The notes beneath the pieces are model-generated. The model worked only from the letters and a program-made list of their open reading frames with translations. It had not been told where the DNA came from and did no database searches. Of a stretch of DNA of 64,000 bases, positions 19,084-28,968 are shown piece by piece (position 1 is the first letter of the stretch; each line of letters opens with the position of its first letter). The position numbers and the translations under genes are program-made. The stretch comes from Frigoriglobus tundricola. GTDB lineage: Bacteria; Planctomycetota; Planctomycetia; Gemmatales; Gemmataceae. The stretch spans positions 6,634,001 to 6,698,000 of the forward strand of contig NZ_CP053452.2 in NCBI RefSeq assembly GCF_013128195.2. Direction: 5' to 3'.

Positions 19084-19127
19084 GCGCAGCTCGGGTGCGG
19101 GGTCGAAACCCCGCACCCGAGCTGCGC
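19084..19127. terminator. 20-bp perfect hairpin between minus-strand genes
   Basis: Two perfect 20-base arms (left arm 19084-19103, right arm 19108-19127) flank a CGAA tetraloop. It lies 17 bp after the stop of the dienelactone hydrolase gene and before cinA. No T tract follows on the minus strand, so it is a terminator-like or RNA-stabilising hairpin rather than a classical intrinsic terminator. Confidence 0.6.
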
Positions 19128-19143
19128 GGGCGCCCGCAACGGG

Positions 19144-19998
19144 TCAGGCGACGCCGTTCTTCTTGAACCACTCCTTGAGCCGCTTCCACCCGTCCTCGGC
19201 CGGATCTTTCCGGTAGCTCGGCCGGTAGTCGGCGAAGAACGCGTGCGGGGCGTCCGGGTAGACGACGATCTCGCCCGGCTTGTCCGCCTTCTTCAGCGCC
19301 GCCCGCATCGCCTCGACGTCCTTGACCGGAATGCCGGTGTCCTTCTCGCCGTACAGCCCCAGCACCGGGGCCTTGAGCTCGCCCGCCAGATCGACGGGGA
19401 ACTTCGGCTGCAACTCGGTCGCCTTGCCGGTCAACCGGCCGTACCACGCGACCCCGGCCTTGAGTTTCGGGTTGTGGGCCGCGTACAGCCACACGACGCG
19501 GCCGCCCCAGCAGAACCCGGTGACGCCCAACTTCGCGGTGTCGCCGTTCCCCGACTTCTTCGCCCATTCCACGGTGGCGTCCAGGTCGCTCATCACCTGG
19601 GAGTCCGGAACCTTGGGGACGATCTTGCTGATGATCTCCTGAAGTTCCATCTTCGACACGTCGCCCTGGCGGGCGTACAGTTCGGGGGCGACGGCCAGAT
19701 AGCCGAGCTTGGCCAGCCGGCGGCACACGTCCTTGATGTGCTCGTGAACGCCGAAGATCTCCTGCACGACCAGCACGGTCGGGAACGGCCCGCCCTTGTC
19801 CGGGACGGCCCGGTACGCCGGGATGGTGCCGTCCTTGACGGGGATCTTCACCTCGCCGGCGGTGAGGCCGGTGGTGTCCGTGGTGATCGTGTCGGCGGCT
19901 ACGGGTTGGGTCGAGAGGGCGAAGCCGACGGCGAGTGTCGTCACCGCGAACTCGCGCCGGCTGATCGGGGACGAGGCGTTTGGCGTGTCGTCGTGCAT
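19144..19998 (-). CDS. Tat-exported dienelactone hydrolase family protein
   Basis: A 284-residue alpha/beta hydrolase. Tat-like motif SRREFAV at residues 13-19 precedes a hydrophobic stretch and a cleavage region near VAADT. The DLH triad is visible: nucleophile C163 in GFCWGG, D220 in GEKDTG and H252 in DAPHAF. A catalytic Cys with GxCxGG is diagnostic of this family, which opens dienelactones or hydrolyses related esters; the real substrate here is unknown. The ATG at 19998 follows GAGGGA. It is transcribed alone, with a strong hairpin behind it. Confidence 0.9.
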   Translation of the reverse strand: MHDDTPNASSPISRREFAVTTLAVGFALSTQPVAADTITTDTTGLTAGEVKIPVKDGTIPAYRAVPDKGGPFPTVLVVQEIFGVHEHIKDVCRRLAKLGYLAVAPELYARQGDVSKMELQEIISKIVPKVPDSQVMSDLDATVEWAKKSGNGDTAKLGVTGFCWGGRVVWLYAAHNPKLKAGVAWYGRLTGKATELQPKFPVDLAGELKAPVLGLYGEKDTGIPVKDVEAMRAALKKADKPGEIVVYPDAPHAFFADYRPSYRKDPAEDGWKRLKEWFKKNGVA

Positions 19999-20131
19999 AA
20001 CAATCCCTCGGAGTGGGGGCGAGAGAGGCATTCTCGTTAAGACGGGCGGCGGAGGCCATTTCGTATGGCACAAAATCGGCGCGCCGGGGCAATTATGAAA
20101 ACATCGTGTCCCGCTCCCGAATCCGGGCGGT

Positions 20132-20224
20132 TGCAGTCTCCGACAGCGACGGCGACGCGGCGCAAGGGCCGGTGCGAGCACCGCATGACGCCATCGGGGG
20201 GGGCGACCACCGACTGTCGGAGAC
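20132..20224. repeat. palindromic dispersed repeat, copy 2
   Basis: Flanked by an exact 11-bp inverted repeat (GTCTCCGACAG at 20136-20146 and its complement at 20214-20224). The first 76 bp match the copy at 12086-12163. A run of eight G lies inside. It sits between divergent genes, upstream of the uracil-DNA glycosylase. The structure resembles a small non-autonomous (MITE or REP-like) element. Confidence 0.65.
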
Positions 20225-20317
20225 CGTCGCCCCCCCCGCACTCGCGCACGCGCCGAGCCGACATTGCCGGCGGGCCGCGATTTCCGCTAGTCTGCACGCA
20301 CCTTCGAGGGCAGCGGT

Positions 20318-21088
20318 ATGTCGGCGGACGGTTCGATCGATCTCACGCGGCAGGTCCGGGCGCACCTGGAATCGCTCCGGGCGGCGGGGGTGCTGTTCGT
20401 TCCCCGCGGCGCGGCCATTGCCCTTCCCGGTCCGGCGCAACCACGAGCGGGGGCCGTCCCCGCGGTCGCCCGACCGGAACCGCCCGTCGATCCGCTCGAA
20501 GTCCGGCGGCAGGAGCTGACCGTTCTCAGCGCCGAAGTGGCGGCGTGCGACAAGTGCAGCGAGCTGTTTTCCACGCGGACGGCACCGGTGTTCGGCACCG
20601 GGCCGCTCGACGCCGAGGTGGCGTTCATCGGCGCGGCGCCCGGCGCCGCCGAGGACGCCCAGGGCGAGCCGTTCGTCGGGACGGGCGGACAGCTCCTCAG
20701 CCGCATCATCGCGGCGTGCGGCTTCACCCGCGAGACCGTGTACCTGTTCAACGTCATCAAGTGTAGGCCGCCGAAGAACCGCGCGCCGACCCGGACGGAG
20801 TGCGAGAACTGTCGCGGCTACTTCCGCCGCCAGTACGAACTGGTGAAGCCCAAACACCTGGTCGCACTCGGGGAGTTCACCGCGCGGCTCCTCACCGGCC
20901 GGAGAGACGCCCTCGCGGCCCTGAGAGGCAAACTTCACGAGTACCGCGGGGTGCCACTCGTTTGCACGCACCACCCGGACGACATCGAAACGGACAAGAC
21001 CGGCAAACTGAAACCGGAAACGTGGGAGGACCTCAAGCTGCTGCTTCAGAAAATGGGCCGCCCGGTGGCGGCGGGTAAACGGGAGTAG
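20318..21088 (+). CDS. family 4 (Fe-S) uracil-DNA glycosylase
   Basis: A 256-residue protein with a Pro/Ala-rich N-terminal extension of about 65 residues before the UDG fold. Four cysteines at the iron-sulfur positions are present: C77 and C80 (ACDKC), C149 (IKCRPP) and C165 (ENCRGYF). The active-site loop reads [17 protein letters not shown]; the family usually has GEAPG, so the Glu is replaced by Ala here. The second motif is THHP near residue 218. The enzyme removes uracil from DNA in base excision repair. The UdgX crosslinking insert is not seen. The ATG at 20318 has an upstream GAGGG. Confidence 0.92.
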   Translation: MSADGSIDLTRQVRAHLESLRAAGVLFVPRGAAIALPGPAQPRAGAVPAVARPEPPVDPLEVRRQELTVLSAEVAACDKCSELFSTRTAPVFGTGPLDAEVAFIGAAPGAAEDAQGEPFVGTGGQLLSRIIAACGFTRETVYLFNVIKCRPPKNRAPTRTECENCRGYFRRQYELVKPKHLVALGEFTARLLTGRRDALAALRGKLHEYRGVPLVCTHHPDDIETDKTGKLKPETWEDLKLLLQKMGRPVAAGKRE

Positions 21089-21110
21089 TGCCGCTTTTGG
21101 CGCGAGCCAG

Positions 21111-21194
21111 AAAGTAGGTCACTCGCTCCGCGAGTGACGCGAACCACCGACTCCAAAGGGGCGGGCGCGACTCGCGGAGCGAGTCGCCTACTTT
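21111..21194. repeat. long palindromic repeat between convergent genes
   Basis: The 25-base arms 21111-21135 and 21170-21194 are complementary apart from about two positions. Each arm also contains its own small palindrome (ACTCGCTCCGCGAGT and its relative). It lies between the stops of the glycosylase and the methyltransferase, so it could terminate both transcripts. A related degenerate half-copy is at 23873-23904, marking it as a repeat family. Confidence 0.65.
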
Positions 21195-21212
21195 ACACTT
21201 CCCCAACCACGT

Positions 21213-22010
21213 TCATGTCTTCTGATACACGCCGAGCAAATTGCACTCGGGGTAGCGCAGCGCGACCTTACGGAGCGCGGTGCGCGCGAGCAGCTCCAGC
21301 GTGTTGAGCCGCGGGAAGCGCGAGAGCGCGGAACAGTCGTCCACCCACGCGAACTCGGACTCGCGCAACCCGCCGCGGGCGAAGAGTTTCTTCAGGTCCG
21401 CCCGCGTGTTCATCCGGTAGGCGGTCGGAAAGGTGTCCTTCTCTTCTCCGCCCCACAAAAACTTTTTCACCGGGTAGTGCAGGTCGAACGGCACGGCCCG
21501 CGACACCACCGTGATCGGCGACCACAGATCGACCGTGAACACGATCACCCGCCCGCCGGTTTTCACCAGCCGGCCCAGCGCGCCGACCACGCGCGCCGGG
21601 TCGGTGACGTGCTCGGCCACCATGCGGAGCGTCGCCAGATCGAACGGCGCCGGGGACACGTAATCTTCGATGAACGCCTGCTGCTTCTCGCGCGTGTACG
21701 GGTTGTCGAACACGTTGGCGCTCGGGTCCACGCCGACGAAGCGGTGCGCCCGGGCGGCGAGTTCCGCCGCCAGCTTCGGGTTGTCCGGGAACGGGCTCGT
21801 GCCGCCCCCGACGTCGAGCCAGTCGCAGCCGGGGGTGACGGCGTTGGCGACGGCGGCCTCGTACACGTCGGAGGGGAGGAAATAGTTGTGCCGGTGCCGG
21901 CGGCGCGGGTTCGGGCCGGTCGCGGCCGGGTCGCCGTACTTGAGCGCGAACAGCCGCTCCAGGTCGGCGGGCGTGGGCAGGACCGTGGTGGGGGGAGCCG
22001 GTGGGGTCAT
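21213..22010 (-). CDS. class I SAM-dependent methyltransferase
   Basis: A 265-residue protein with motif I WLDVGGGTSPF, an acidic strand end at FVGVDPS, and MVAEHVTDP as motif II/III. The later GGRVIVFTVD strand is also typical of a Rossmann-fold methyltransferase. The C-terminal part (WVDDCSALSRFPRLN) is found in methyltransferases acting on lipids or small molecules, but the substrate cannot be told. The ATG at 22010 opens with a Pro/Thr-rich tail. It follows the LysR-type gene on the same strand, 42 bp downstream, and may be co-transcribed with it. Confidence 0.82.
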   Translation of the reverse strand: MTPPAPPTTVLPTPADLERLFALKYGDPAATGPNPRRRHRHNYFLPSDVYEAAVANAVTPGCDWLDVGGGTSPFPDNPKLAAELAARAHRFVGVDPSANVFDNPYTREKQQAFIEDYVSPAPFDLATLRMVAEHVTDPARVVGALGRLVKTGGRVIVFTVDLWSPITVVSRAVPFDLHYPVKKFLWGGEEKDTFPTAYRMNTRADLKKLFARGGLRESEFAWVDDCSALSRFPRLNTLELLARTALRKVALRYPECNLLGVYQKT

Positions 22011-22052
22011 GCAGCAACAGTAGTACGGGAACCGCGCGGCGTCCTCTCCGCC

Positions 22053-22928
22053 CTATCCCTTCGCCACATCGACCAGCGCCCGCAGCGACGGCGGGCGGAA
22101 CCGGGCCTTGTGCCACACGGCGCAGAGCGTGCGCGTCGGCGCCGGCTTGCCGAGCGGGCGGTACACGCACTGCTTCGCGGCGTCCGCGGTCGCGGCCATC
22201 TCCGGCACCACCGAGATGCCCTGTCCCGCCGCGACCATCGCCAGGAGCGTGACGATCTGCTCCCCCTTGCAAACCACCCGCGGCTCCAAACCGCCGCGGT
22301 GGCACAGGCTCAGCACCTGATCCCCGAAGCAGTGCATGTCGTCGAGCAGGATGAACGGCTCGTCCACCACGTCGCCCAGCCGCACCTCGGTCTTGGCCGC
22401 GAGGCGGTGCTTCGCCGGCAGCGCCACCACCAGCGGTTCGCTGAACAGCTTCTCGACGTGCAGCCGCTCGTCGCGGATCGGCAGCGCCATGAGTGCGACG
22501 TCGAGTTCGCCGGCCAGCAGGTCCGCCAGTAACCGCTCGGTCAGGTCCTCCTTCAACTGGAGCTGGACCGTGGGGTGGTCCTTGCGGAACCGGGTGACCA
22601 CGCCGGGCAGCAGGAACGGGGCGACGGTGGGGATCGCGCCGACGCGCAGCGTCCCCCCCTCGGCGGAGTCGCGGACCGAGCGCTCGGCCTCCTTCACGGC
22701 CGCGAGAATGCCCTGGGCGTGGCCGAGCAGCTCCTTCCCGGCGTCGGTGAGGACGACCTTCCGCCCGAGCCGGTCGAACAGCCGGCGGTTGAGGCCGTGC
22801 TTCTTGCTCTCCAGCCGCATGATCTGCTCGCTGAGCGTCGGCTGGGTGACGCTCTCGCGCTCGGCGGCGCGGGTGAAGCTGCCCGTTTCCGCGACGGCCA
22901 CGAAGTACCGGAGCTGGTGAATTTCCAT
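22053..22928 (-). CDS. oxyR: OxyR-like LysR-type peroxide sensor
   Basis: A 291-residue LysR-type regulator. The N-terminal winged helix-turn-helix (residues 1-60; FTRAAERESVTQPTLSEQI) precedes the effector domain. Both redox cysteines of OxyR are present with correct spacing and almost the same numbers: C200 and C209 in HCFGDQVLSLC. The downstream VAAGQGISVVPEMA matches OxyR. This supports H2O2 sensing by disulfide formation; the gene symbol is an inference from these residues. The ATG at 22928 follows GGAGGAG. It is divergent from a small membrane-protein gene, and the shared gap holds an operator-like palindrome. No catalase or peroxidase gene is adjacent. Confidence 0.88.
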   Translation of the reverse strand: MEIHQLRYFVAVAETGSFTRAAERESVTQPTLSEQIMRLESKKHGLNRRLFDRLGRKVVLTDAGKELLGHAQGILAAVKEAERSVRDSAEGGTLRVGAIPTVAPFLLPGVVTRFRKDHPTVQLQLKEDLTERLLADLLAGELDVALMALPIRDERLHVEKLFSEPLVVALPAKHRLAAKTEVRLGDVVDEPFILLDDMHCFGDQVLSLCHRGGLEPRVVCKGEQIVTLLAMVAAGQGISVVPEMAATADAAKQCVYRPLGKPAPTRTLCAVWHKARFRPPSLRALVDVAKG

Positions 22929-22937
22929 CGTCTCCTC

Positions 22938-22979
22938 CGATAGCGAATGCGATTCGGATTGATGAATCCAATTCTATCG
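22938..22979. promoter_or_regulatory. possible OxyR/LysR operator
   Basis: An outer inverted repeat (CCGATAG at 22937-22943 and CTATCGG at 22974-22980) encloses a second palindrome, GGATT-GATG-AATCC. The outer ATAG and CTAT lie 30 bases apart; the OxyR tetranucleotide pattern spans 29. It sits just upstream of the regulator's start codon, as expected for autoregulation. This is pattern-based and unproven. Confidence 0.4.
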
Positions 22980-23109
22980 GTCCGTTGAGTTTTCGGGAAT
23001 AGGCGGGCCGCCCGGGAACTCTGTGTAATGGGGGGAGAACGCGCGGTAAAATGTCGGCCGCGGCCGGGCGAATCGCCAGTAGAGCCCGTCTCGGTTCCCG
23101 GGGTGGCCC

Positions 23110-23334
23110 ATGACCATTGAAGAAGCCGTTGCGAAGGACCTGGTCGGCATCCTGTTCGTCACGTTCCTGTTCGGCGGCGGCGCGCTGTGGCTCATCGTCG
23201 CCACGGTGGCGGAACAGTGGCGCAAGTACCGCGTCGCGGACCGGAACGCGGCCCTCAAGCAATCGATGGTCGCAGCCGGCTACCGAGCGGACGAGATCGT
23301 GCGGGTGCTGAACGCCGGCGGCGGCGAGGGGTAG
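23110..23334 (+). CDS. small single-helix membrane protein
   Basis: A 74-residue protein with one transmembrane helix at residues 11-33 (LVGILFVTFLFGGGALWLIV). A charged cytoplasmic tail (EQWRKYRVADRNAALKQSM) and a C-terminal helix (GYRADEIVRVLNAG) follow. The layout resembles PspB or SHOCT-type small membrane proteins, but the match is only in form. The ATG at 23110 comes after GGGTGGCCC. It is divergent from the OxyR-like gene, so it may be controlled by it. Confidence 0.65.
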   Translation: MTIEEAVAKDLVGILFVTFLFGGGALWLIVATVAEQWRKYRVADRNAALKQSMVAAGYRADEIVRVLNAGGGEG

Positions 23335-23492
23335 TGCCTCTTCTCAATACGTGTCGCCGGTCCCCAATCATCCCAGGGACGAAAACGCCACGCGGCGTTG
23401 ATGCGAGTGCGCGGTTGGATTATCATCGGAATGGATTGGGGTTCATCATCCGTTTCCGCCGGCACCGCGTCAGCCGTACAAGACGCACGACA

Positions 23493-23732
23493 GTGGGCGC
23501 CAAGATCCGAGTTCGAGAAGGTGAGTCGATCCCGCAAGCGATGCGACGGCTCCGAAAAGTGATCGAGATGTGGTATCAATACCCGCTCTGCAGACCGAAA
23601 CCGACCAAGAAGCGGGTCGAGTACCGACAGAAACCCTGCGAAGTGCGACACCAACAGCGGTCGCTGGCGAAAACCCGCCAGCGAGTAAATTTCAATCTAC
23701 TCCTCAAAGACCTCGATCTCGGTTTTCGTTGA
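23493..23732 (+). CDS. rpsU: ribosomal protein bS21-like
   Basis: Read from the GTG at 23493, the 79-residue product begins GAKIRVREGESIPQAMRRLRK, the bS21 signature (a short strand with conserved Arg/Glu followed by the long basic helix). It continues with a basic tail rich in Arg, Lys and Gln. It is slightly longer than the usual 58-70 residues. There is no good ribosome site at the GTG, and the frame is open further upstream, so the start is uncertain. bS21 binds the 30S platform near the anti-Shine-Dalgarno region and helps initiation. Many genomes carry more than one copy; this may be an accessory one. Confidence 0.7.
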   Translation: MGAKIRVREGESIPQAMRRLRKVIEMWYQYPLCRPKPTKKRVEYRQKPCEVRHQQRSLAKTRQRVNFNLLLKDLDLGFR

Positions 23733-23872
23733 AGGCCAGGGCATGCGCACAGGCTACGGCCTTGGCCCGTATCAACCTGGCGCAATGCATATCACCACCT
23801 CCTGCACAGCAACGCGGTGTCAGGAATCGATCCGCGGGTTTGGTCAACAGATCATATACGGTTCGCCCCGCT

Positions 23873-23904
23873 AGTGACGCGACTCCCGGAGCGGTTCGCC
23901 TACT
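23873..23904. repeat. degenerate half of the 21111-21194 repeat
   Basis: About 32 bp (AGTGACGCGACTC then GGAGCGGTTCGCCTACT) resemble the right arm and centre of the longer palindrome at 21111-21194. It lies immediately upstream of selA. It no longer forms the long hairpin. Confidence 0.5.
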
Positions 23905-23914
23905 CTAGAACCGC

Positions 23915-25297
23915 ATGAGCAACCCGTTCCGTGATCTGCCGTCGATGACGAAACTCCTCGACGCGCCCGCCCTCGTCGCCGCCCGCGACCGGCACCCGCC
24001 CGCCACGATCACCGCCGCTGCCCGGTCCGCCCTCGATTCCCTCCGTGCCAAACTTTCATCCGGCGCGGCGCTCACCACAAGTGTCGATGCCCTTGCGGCG
24101 CAAATCGTCGCGATGCTCGACGTGGCCACGGCACCGGTGCTCCGCCCGGTCATCAACGCGACCGGCATCGTCCTCCACACCAACCTCGGGCGCTCTCCCA
24201 TCCATGAAGAAGCCGCACGCGCGGCCTACGAAGCGGCGCGCGGTTACCTCAACCTGGAAATGGATCTCGCGAGCGGAAAACGCGCGAGTCGTCAGGGAAA
24301 CGTGCGGGCCGGGCTGAAGGCCATCACCGGCGCGGAATCCGCAACGGCGGTGAACAACTGCGCTGCCGCCACCGTGATCGCTCTTCGGGCCATCGCGGCA
24401 GGAAAAGAAGTCATCGTTTCACGCGGGCAGTTGGTGGAGATCGGCGGCAGCTTCCGCATCCCCGAAGTGATGGCCGTGAGCGGCGCGACGCTCCGCGAGG
24501 TCGGCACCACGAACATCACTCGCGTTTCCGACTACGAACGGGCCATTACGCCGAACACCGCGGCCGTGATGCGGGTTCACGCGAGCAACTACCGCGTGCG
24601 CGGCTACACGAAGTCCGTCGACCTGGCACAGCTCGTGGAACTCGGCCGCAAACACAACCTCACGGTGATCGACGACGCCGGCAGCGGCCAGGCGATCGAT
24701 CTCACACCCTTCGGGCTGCCGGACGAACCGCTGGTCTCGGCGAGCATCGCGACTGGGGCCGATCTCGTGCTGTTCAGCGGCGACAAGCTCCTCGGCGGCC
24801 CACAGTGCGGCATCCTCGCCGGAAAGGCGGCACTGATTCAGTTGATCGAGAAAGACCCGCTCATGCGGGCCTTCCGGCTCGACAAGATGACGCTCGCGGC
24901 GCTCGAAGCGACGCTCCGCTTGTACCGCGACCCGGCGCTCGCCCTCCGCGAAGTGCCCACGCTCCGGATGCTGACGGCGCCGCTCGCCGCGCTGCGGCAG
25001 CGGTGCGAGGCGTTCGCCGAGTGGCTCCGCGCCATCCCCGGCGTCACGGTCGGCGTGCGCGAGGACGTGGCGTTCGTCGGCGGCGGATCGCTGCCGGATG
25101 TGGGCGTGCCGACCGCCGTGCTGGCGGTCTCCGCGGAACGGATCAGCGAATCGGAACTGGCCACGCGGCTCCGCACCGGCACGCCGGCGGTCGTCGGCCG
25201 CGTGCAGGACGGCCGCGTGCTGCTGGACCTGCGCTGCGTACTCGAGTGGCAAGAAGAGGAGTTGTTGGAAGCCGTTCGGCTGGCGGTGCGGGAATAG
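23915..25297 (+). CDS. selA: L-seryl-tRNA(Sec) selenium transferase
   Basis: A 460-residue PLP enzyme that converts seryl-tRNA(Sec) to selenocysteinyl-tRNA(Sec) using selenophosphate. The N-terminal domain (MSNPFRDLPSM) precedes the fold-type I core with NATGIVLHTNLGRSP. The PLP-binding lysine is K291 in LFSGDKLLGGPQCG. The length is normal. It implies that the organism makes selenoproteins, although selB, selD and tRNA-Sec are not in the window. lysS follows on the same strand 111 bp later. The ATG at 23915 starts just after a repeat remnant; its ribosome site is weak. Confidence 0.95.
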   Translation: MSNPFRDLPSMTKLLDAPALVAARDRHPPATITAAARSALDSLRAKLSSGAALTTSVDALAAQIVAMLDVATAPVLRPVINATGIVLHTNLGRSPIHEEAARAAYEAARGYLNLEMDLASGKRASRQGNVRAGLKAITGAESATAVNNCAAATVIALRAIAAGKEVIVSRGQLVEIGGSFRIPEVMAVSGATLREVGTTNITRVSDYERAITPNTAAVMRVHASNYRVRGYTKSVDLAQLVELGRKHNLTVIDDAGSGQAIDLTPFGLPDEPLVSASIATGADLVLFSGDKLLGGPQCGILAGKAALIQLIEKDPLMRAFRLDKMTLAALEATLRLYRDPALALREVPTLRMLTAPLAALRQRCEAFAEWLRAIPGVTVGVREDVAFVGGGSLPDVGVPTAVLAVSAERISESELATRLRTGTPAVVGRVQDGRVLLDLRCVLEWQEEELLEAVRLAVRE

Positions 25298-25408
25298 CCG
25301 GCATTCGGTCGACGTCCGGGGCGAACGTCCCCGTCACGGCGGGTGTCCTTGTTCGCAACCGGTGGCTAAAACGGCTCCACCGCACTCGTACCAGAACGGA
25401 ACACTCTC

Positions 25409-26995
<1,587 letters not shown>

Positions 26996-27039
26996 GGATG
27001 TTTCGACCGCCCCGGTAACGTCCGAATCCGAGGTTCCGC

Positions 27040-28350
27040 ATGTCCGCGATTCGTGCCCTGTGCGCGGTGTGTGTGGTCGCCGCCCTCGCCGCCCCGGCAG
27101 CGGCCCAACCGCAGCCGAAGTTCAACACCGCGGAAGTCCGCAAGAGCGTGGTGTTCGTCAAGCGGATCACGCCCGGTGTCGAACCGGTGAGCGGGTCCGG
27201 GTTCATCGTCGGTAAGGACGGGCTGGTCTACACCAATCGGCACGTCGTGGTGCCCGAGGCAGCCGCCGCCGGCACGGTCGTCATCGTCGGCGTTCCGGCC
27301 CCGAAGGACCCCGACGAACTGCGGTTTTACAAGGCCGAGGTGGTGTACGCCACGCCCGCCAAGGACAACCGCGACTTCGCCGCGCTGAAGATCACGGCGA
27401 AGGCCGGCGATCCCGCCTTCCCGGCCCTCGCACTCGCGACCGGCAAACTCGAGCTCGGGGCAGACGTCGCGGTCCTCGGTTACCCGATCGTGAAGTCGGA
27501 CCTGCCGACCCTCTCGTTCAACAAGGGGAGCGTGTCCGGCGCGAAGGTGGTTCTCGACGGCGTCGCGTACTACCAGACGGATGCGGCCGTGAACCCCGGC
27601 AACTCCGGCGGCCCCATGATCACGCCCGCGGGCGAGGTGGCCGGCGTGGTCACCGCCCGGAAGCGCGGGTCGGACAACATCGGATTCGCCATGCACGCCG
27701 CCGAGATCGCCGGGCTTAAGGCGGACGTCGAGAAGAAGGCCAAGGACGCGGCCCCGCCGGCCGGACCGCTGACCGCCATTGAGGTGAAAGCCTTGATCCC
27801 GCCGGCGATCGCCCCGACGACCGACAACTGGACCGTCGGCGCCGGAACGGTGAAGGAGAAAAAGGGCGTACTCGTCGCGGAGAACGAGGGCGGCTCCTAC
27901 TGGCTGGTGAGCAAGGACCCGCTGCCGGACGACTTCCAGATGACGATCCGCTGCGGGGTCGAGTTCTTCAAGGGCAGACAGGTGCTCCAGCCGTCACAGA
28001 AGGACGTACTGCGGATGCTGTGTGTCCGGTTCGCAACCGACGACACAAAATCCGACATCATGGAGCGAAAGGGGAACCTGCTCCAGTTCAGTCACTCCCA
28101 GATGCTGCTCTGGAAGGCGGGCGACGCGTTGAAGGTCGAGCGCACAGGCAATCCGGAGGATCCGTTCACGCTCACGGTCACCAAGACGGGCGGTGACTAC
28201 TCGGTCGCCGTCGACGGCAAGGTGCTGCTGAAGCACACCGACGACAAGCCGCTCAAGGGCGGGCAGAAGGTGTGCATCGGCGGGTTCACGTCCCGTCTGT
28301 ATCTGGGCGAGGTGACCGTCGTCCCGCTCGGCGAGAAGTCGAAGAAGTGA
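27040..28350 (+). CDS. exported trypsin-like serine protease with C-terminal lectin-like domain
   Basis: A 436-residue protein with a signal peptide (cleavage near AAAQ). The chymotrypsin-fold triad is complete: H68 in TNRHVVV, D112 in NRDFAALKI and S189 in NPGNSGGP, as in DegP/HtrA-type S1C proteases. No PDZ domain is present. The C-terminal 190 residues (NWTVGAGTVKEKKGVL ... YSVAVDGKVLLKH) look like a concanavalin/LamG-type or DUF1080-like beta sandwich, which could bind polysaccharide. It presumably acts in the periplasm. It lies 44 bp after lysS and is probably independently expressed. Confidence 0.85.
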   Translation: MSAIRALCAVCVVAALAAPAAAQPQPKFNTAEVRKSVVFVKRITPGVEPVSGSGFIVGKDGLVYTNRHVVVPEAAAAGTVVIVGVPAPKDPDELRFYKAEVVYATPAKDNRDFAALKITAKAGDPAFPALALATGKLELGADVAVLGYPIVKSDLPTLSFNKGSVSGAKVVLDGVAYYQTDAAVNPGNSGGPMITPAGEVAGVVTARKRGSDNIGFAMHAAEIAGLKADVEKKAKDAAPPAGPLTAIEVKALIPPAIAPTTDNWTVGAGTVKEKKGVLVAENEGGSYWLVSKDPLPDDFQMTIRCGVEFFKGRQVLQPSQKDVLRMLCVRFATDDTKSDIMERKGNLLQFSHSQMLLWKAGDALKVERTGNPEDPFTLTVTKTGGDYSVAVDGKVLLKHTDDKPLKGGQKVCIGGFTSRLYLGEVTVVPLGEKSKK

Positions 28351-28455
28351 CCCACGCGATGTGCGTGCCAACGGCTTCCAAAACGTGACGCGCTGCCGCG
28401 TCCGAAGCTTGTCAAAGCAACGTTAATTTTCGGACAAATTTACCATCGCACCTGA

Positions 28456-28938
28456 CTACTTGCGACCGGTCTTTTTGTAAGTGCCGATCACTTCGGCGCT
28501 GGCGAGGATGTGGCCGCGCATGGCCTTTTCCAGATCGTGCTTGGCCGGCGCCTTGAGATCGGGAAGGGCCACGTCGAGGGCGTAGAGCTTGAAGAAGTAG
28601 CGGTGGCGGCCGATCGGCGGGTTCGGCCCGCCGTAGCCGGTTCGTTTCCAGTCGTTGGTGCCCTCGCACGTCCCCGCCGGCAGGGCATCCGGCGGAACGG
28701 CTTCGGGCAGGCGAGTCGTATCAGGTGGGAGGTTGTACAGCACCCAGTGAACCCAAACCCGCTTCGGAGCGGCCGGGTCGGGTGCGTCCGGATCGTCCAC
28801 GATCAGGGCCAGTGTTTTCGTACCGGCCGGTACTCCGGTCCATTCGAGGGGCGGCGACGTGTCCGCGCCTTCGCTCGTGTGCGTGGCCGGAATTTCCCCG
28901 CCCGGTTGGAAGGCGGGGGACGTGATGGTCAACGACAT
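28456..28938 (-). CDS. YbhB/YbcL-family PEBP-like protein
   Basis: A 160-residue phosphatidylethanolamine-binding-protein homologue. Typical motifs are TSPPLEWTGVPAGTKTLALI, DDPDAP, VHWVLYNLP and GTNDWKRTGYGGPNPP ending in HRYFFKLYALD. The ligand pocket residues are in the DDPDAP and HW segments. The bacterial role is poorly defined. The ATG at 28938 has GAGGG just upstream and is preferred over the ATG at 28950. The gene before it, encoding a cytochrome, ends 30 bp upstream on the same strand, so the two are likely one operon. Confidence 0.92.
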   Translation of the reverse strand: MSLTITSPAFQPGGEIPATHTSEGADTSPPLEWTGVPAGTKTLALIVDDPDAPDPAAPKRVWVHWVLYNLPPDTTRLPEAVPPDALPAGTCEGTNDWKRTGYGGPNPPIGRHRYFFKLYALDVALPDLKAPAKHDLEKAMRGHILASAEVIGTYKKTGRK

Positions 28939-28968
28939 CGGCACCCTCATCTCTGCGGCCGAGCGGCG

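Noticed and set aside
18960-20092. Upstream extension of the cinA frame into the dienelactone hydrolase gene
   Set aside because: The extension is antisense-like Arg/Gly-rich sequence in another frame of a confident gene; CinA homologues start at [11 protein letters not shown].
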